The notes under the pieces were generated by a model. The model saw only the letters and a program-made list of their open reading frames with translations. It did not search any database and had not been told where the DNA came from. A stretch of 9,049 nucleotides of DNA, taken from positions 1,156-10,204 of the forward strand of contig DCGN01000023.1 in NCBI GenBank assembly GCA_002315275.1, given 5' to 3'. Positions within the stretch are counted from its first letter, which is position 1. Each line of letters begins with the position of its first letter. This document shows positions 7,445 to 9,049 of this stretch, in pieces. The position numbers were made by a program, and so were the translations under genes. Origin of the DNA: Clostridiales bacterium UBA1777. Its GTDB lineage: Bacteria; Bacillota; Clostridia; Oscillospirales; Oscillospiraceae.

Positions 7445-8122
7445 ATGTCTGCAAAACGGAAAAAGCTTATCATGTCACTTGCAATACTTTTTGCGGTGAA
7501 CATTTTCATTATTGCGCTGTTTCAAGAGGCCTCGGCAGATCTGTATAAGCGCGGGTCGAGCGGGCAGACCGTAAAGGAGATACAGACCCGCCTGAAAAGT
7601 TGGGGGTACTATACCGCAGAGATCGACGGGATATACGGCAGCAGAACCGAGGCAGCGGTAAAGTATTTTCAGCGAACGAACGGCCTCACGGTCGATGGGC
7701 AGACAGGCGCGGAGACGCTTGCCGCACTCGGCTTGCCGTCGGGGAATTCTTCCGGCACAGGAAGCAGCACCGAAGGCGATGTCTATCTGCTTGCGCGCCT
7801 TATTTCGGCCGAGGCAAGAGGCGAGCCGTATGAGGGACAAGTCGCCGTAGGAGCTGTCGTGCTCAACAGGATCGATCATCCGTCATTCCCCAACTCTCTG
7901 TCGGGCGTTATTTATCAGACGGATGCGTTCACCTGCGTTTCGGACGGACAGTTTGACAAGCCCATTTCGGACAGCGCGTACAGAGCGGCAAGAGACGCCC
8001 TCGCGGGTTGGGATCCGAGCGGGGGAGCAATATACTATTATAATCCCTCCACAGCGACAAGTGCGTGGATATGGTCAAGGCCGGTCCTGCTAACAATAGG
8101 CGACCATGTTTTCTGCGCATAA
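7445..8122 (+). CDS. sleB: Spore cortex-lytic enzyme SleB (cell wall hydrolase)
   Basis: A 225-residue secreted peptidoglycan hydrolase. Residues 1-31 are a signal peptide (basic start, hydrophobic stretch LAILFAVNIFIIALF, probable cleavage after EASA). Residues 32-96 are a PG_binding_1 domain (VKEIQTRLKSWGYY, DGIYGSRTEAAVKYFQ, LTVDGQTG). A short Gly/Ser linker leads to a Hydrolase_2 (SleB) domain at 112-225 with LISAEARGEP, where Glu123 is the expected catalytic acid, then VAVGAVVLNR and a C-terminal GDHVFCA. SleB is a lytic transglycosylase that degrades spore cortex muramic-delta-lactam peptidoglycan at germination. Length and domain order match the family, though paralogues such as CwlJ (no PG_binding domain) share the catalytic fold. 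YpeB, the usual partner of SleB in Bacillus, is not encoded next to it. The start at 7445 is the only ATG placing the signal peptide intact with a plausible ribosome site. Confidence 0.9.
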   Translation: MSAKRKKLIMSLAILFAVNIFIIALFQEASADLYKRGSSGQTVKEIQTRLKSWGYYTAEIDGIYGSRTEAAVKYFQRTNGLTVDGQTGAETLAALGLPSGNSSGTGSSTEGDVYLLARLISAEARGEPYEGQVAVGAVVLNRIDHPSFPNSLSGVIYQTDAFTCVSDGQFDKPISDSAYRAARDALAGWDPSGGAIYYYNPSTATSAWIWSRPVLLTIGDHVFCA

Positions 8123-8136
8123 TTACGAAAAATCTG

Positions 8137-8165
8137 TTGAAATAGCACCCGCGGTATTTTATAAT
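8137..8165 (+). promoter_or_regulatory. Sigma-A promoter for the zinc-ribbon gene
   Basis: TTGAAA (8137-8142) and TATAAT (8160-8165) are spaced by exactly 17 bp, beginning 15 nt after the sleB stop codon. Transcription would start near 8172. The -10 box contains the first bases of the upstream in-frame ATG at 8164, which therefore cannot be the start. Confidence 0.82.
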
Positions 8166-8186
8166 GAAAAAACACAAAACATCAGC

Positions 8187-8192
8187 GGGGGA
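8187..8192 (+). promoter_or_regulatory. Ribosome binding site deciding the zinc-ribbon gene start
   Basis: GGGGGA ends 7 nt before the ATG at 8200 and lies downstream of the predicted transcription start. The ATG at 8164 has no such site. Confidence 0.75.
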
Positions 8193-8199
8193 ATATATT

Positions 8200-8790
8200 A
8201 TGGCGTACTGCAAGAACTGCGGAGCATATATACCGGACAATATGGACAAGTGCATTGCGTGCGGCTTCAGCGAGAGCGAGGCGAAGGCGCAGTCGGAACG
8301 CGAGGCTGCCGAGGAAAAGAGAAGAGAGCAGCAGCGCGCGGCGGAGCAGTGGGCGAAAGAAGAAAAGGAGCGCAGAGATAATGCTGCGCGCGAAAGCAAA
8401 GCTGCCTCTGCAGCCGACCGCGAGTCGCCCGAGTATTATATTAATAAGGTAAAGGAAGCGGGTAATGCCGCCGAGGAGTATCTCAATAAGGCCGAGGAAA
8501 AAATGAAAAGCGTCGGCATCGACAAGACAAAGGTGCTCGCGGCATTGAGCTATCTCAGCTTCCTGTGGCTGCTGCCGTACATACTCTGCGCAGACAATAG
8601 CTTTGCGCGTTTTCATGCAAAGCAGGGGCTTATTCTGTTCCTTTGTAACTGCGTGCTCGATCTTATCAGCATTGCCGCGCCGATAATGTGGATAGCGAGG
8701 ATAGCCGCGTTTCTGCTGATGCTCGTAGGCATAAAGAACGCGTTGACGGGGGAGAAAAAGAAACTCCCATTTATTGGCAATATATTCTGA
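8200..8790 (+). CDS. Zinc-ribbon, coiled-coil membrane protein with DUF4870/Tic20-like domain
   Basis: A 196-residue protein numbered from the ATG at 8200. Residues 1-22 form a zinc ribbon with two CxxC knuckles (CKNC 4-7, CIAC 18-21). Residues ~25-75 are a highly charged Glu/Arg/Ala helix, probably a coiled coil (EEKRREQQRAAEQW). Residues ~112-196 resemble the DUF4870/Tic20-like membrane family: a hydrophobic stretch at 113-130, the conserved loop SFARFHAKQG at 134-143, then hydrophobic segments at about 144-160 and 162-178 and a polar tail. The N-terminal part is expected in the cytoplasm. Function is unknown for this family in bacteria; zinc-ribbon plus DUF4870 architecture is seen in Clostridia. 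It has its own strong promoter separate from sleB. No clear terminator follows. Confidence 0.78.
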   Translation: MAYCKNCGAYIPDNMDKCIACGFSESEAKAQSEREAAEEKRREQQRAAEQWAKEEKERRDNAARESKAASAADRESPEYYINKVKEAGNAAEEYLNKAEEKMKSVGIDKTKVLAALSYLSFLWLLPYILCADNSFARFHAKQGLILFLCNCVLDLISIAAPIMWIARIAAFLLMLVGIKNALTGEKKKLPFIGNIF

Positions 8791-8875
8791 ACGGTTTACA
8801 TATTGCGCTTTGATTTGTTTCCAAACCACAAGATATAGAAACGAAAAAAAGTTACGGAAAAAGTGAAAAAAAGTG

Positions 8876-8904
8876 TTGACAAAGGTCAAATCAGGTGCTA
8901 TATT
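8876..8904 (+). promoter_or_regulatory. Strong promoter P1 (TTGACA-17-TATATT)
   Basis: A perfect -35 TTGACA (8876-8881) and TATATT (8899-8904) with a 17-bp spacer. Three A-tracts just upstream (8844-8850, 8858-8862, 8866-8872) are placed like an UP element. Start of transcription near 8911. Confidence 0.88.
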
Positions 8905-8916
8905 ATGCAAGCACCT
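8893..8916. repeat. Inverted repeat AGGTGC / GCACCT flanking the P1 -10 box
   Basis: Perfect 6-bp arms at 8893-8898 and 8911-8916 with a 12-bp centre that contains the -10 element. Centre-to-centre distance is 18 bp, a plausible geometry for a dimeric repressor covering the -10 and start site. No regulator is identified. Confidence 0.5.
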
Positions 8917-8983
8917 CAAGTGAGGGGCGCGCAGAATAGTTTAAAAGCGTTTCAAAAAGATTTCAAAAAATCGAAAATAATGC

Positions 8984-9012
8984 TTGACAAACTGTTTTAC
9001 GCGTGGTAACAT
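8984..9012 (+). promoter_or_regulatory. Strong promoter P2 (TTGACA-17-TAACAT, extended -10)
   Basis: A perfect -35 TTGACA (8984-8989) and TAACAT (9007-9012) with a 17-bp spacer and TGG just before the -10 (extended -10). A-tracts upstream (8943-8946, 8954-8958, 8965-8970) are spaced close to a helical turn, including a tandem TTTCAAAAA at 8950-8958 and 8961-8969. Start of transcription near 9019. Confidence 0.86.
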
Positions 9013-9015
9013 AAG

Positions 9016-9042
9016 CAAGCTACCGCCGAGAGGCGGGGCTTG
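9016..9042 (+). other. GC-rich stem-loop at the 5' end of the P2 transcript
   Basis: CCGCC (9023-9027), a GAGA tetraloop of the GNRA class, and GGCGG (9032-9036) form a perfect short hairpin. An outer CAAGC (9016-9020) / GCTTG (9038-9042) pairing extends it, but the first bases may lie before the transcription start. It may stabilise the leader RNA or begin a structured leader that continues past the window. Confidence 0.5.
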
Positions 9043-9049
9043 GTGTACC

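Larger units (their letters stand above)
8791..9049 (+). other. Non-coding tandem-promoter region reading out of the window
   Basis: No credible protein-coding gene, tRNA or terminator is seen here. The stretch is AT-rich with runs of A and contains two consensus promoters 108 bp apart, both pointing right. That arrangement is typical of rRNA operon promoters in Firmicutes, but no 16S sequence or boxA antiterminator is visible before the edge, so the downstream gene is not identified. Confidence 0.7.

Noticed and set aside
8793..8827. GGTTT / AAACC inverted repeat after the zinc-ribbon gene as a terminator
   Set aside because: Only 5 bp with a 25-nt loop and no T-run on the plus strand, so it would not terminate efficiently.
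8182..8919. A 245-codon minus-strand frame over the zinc-ribbon gene
   Set aside because: Antisense shadow; it would start within the P1 promoter and has no family features.
9013..9049. Start of a known structured RNA (RNase P, tmRNA, T-box leader or tRNA) at the right edge
   Set aside because: The 37 visible bases form a hairpin but show no diagnostic motif of any of these; too short to call.

Overview
The window reads as chromosomal DNA of an anaerobic, spore-forming Firmicute, most likely a Clostridia member of the Oscillospirales/Ruminococcaceae type. Three things point there: a monomeric group-B-like [FeFe] hydrogenase (strict anaerobe), a SleB-type spore cortex-lytic enzyme (endospore former), and Firmicute-style expression signals (strong AGGAG ribosome sites, TTGACA/TATAAT promoters with 17-bp spacers, hairpin-plus-T-run terminators). 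Base composition is moderately GC-rich in the genes and sharply AT-rich in the intergenic promoters. I see no insertion sequence, phage gene, CRISPR array, tRNA or rRNA, so this looks like a core or housekeeping segment rather than a mobile island.

Layout, left to right. (1) Bases 1-2826, plus strand: the C-terminal part of a large FtsX-type ABC exporter permease with a long extracytoplasmic coiled coil. It is cut by the window edge and closed by a strong terminator at 2834-2880. (2) Bases 5742-2935, minus strand: a three-gene cluster transcribed toward that terminator, in the order [FeFe] hydrogenase, PIG-L/LmbE-family deacetylase, small NlpC/P60-like cysteine hydrolase. An extended -10 promoter lies before the hydrogenase. 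(3) Bases 5814-7444, plus strand: a divergent two-gene operon of a YjjG-like HAD phosphatase and an alpha/beta hydrolase, with its own near-consensus promoter and a perfect 10-bp terminator hairpin. (4) Bases 7445-8122: sleB, whose start codon directly follows the T-run of that terminator. (5) Bases 8137-8790: a zinc-ribbon, coiled-coil membrane protein with a DUF4870/Tic20-like C-terminus, behind its own strong promoter. (6) Bases 8791-9049: a non-coding stretch with two tandem consensus promoters about 108 bp apart, each preceded by A-tracts, reading out of the window. This is the architecture expected upstream of an rRNA operon or another very highly expressed RNA, but the transcribed gene itself is not in the window.

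How the parts fit. The exporter permease presumably works with an ATPase encoded to the left. The hydrogenase, deacetylase and cysteine hydrolase look co-transcribed but have no obvious shared pathway; that association is the least explained part of the window. The HAD phosphatase and alpha/beta hydrolase look like a small-molecule clean-up or metabolite hydrolysis pair with unknown substrates. SleB acts in spore germination. Two annotation corrections come from promoter positions: the HAD gene should start at 5874 and the zinc-ribbon gene at 8200, because the longer versions would start before or inside their own promoters. The most interesting regulatory observation is that the sleB ribosome site lies inside the upstream terminator hairpin, with a sporulation-type promoter candidate placed so that its transcript would escape the hairpin. 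No clearly new biological system is evident; the findings are regulatory and contextual.
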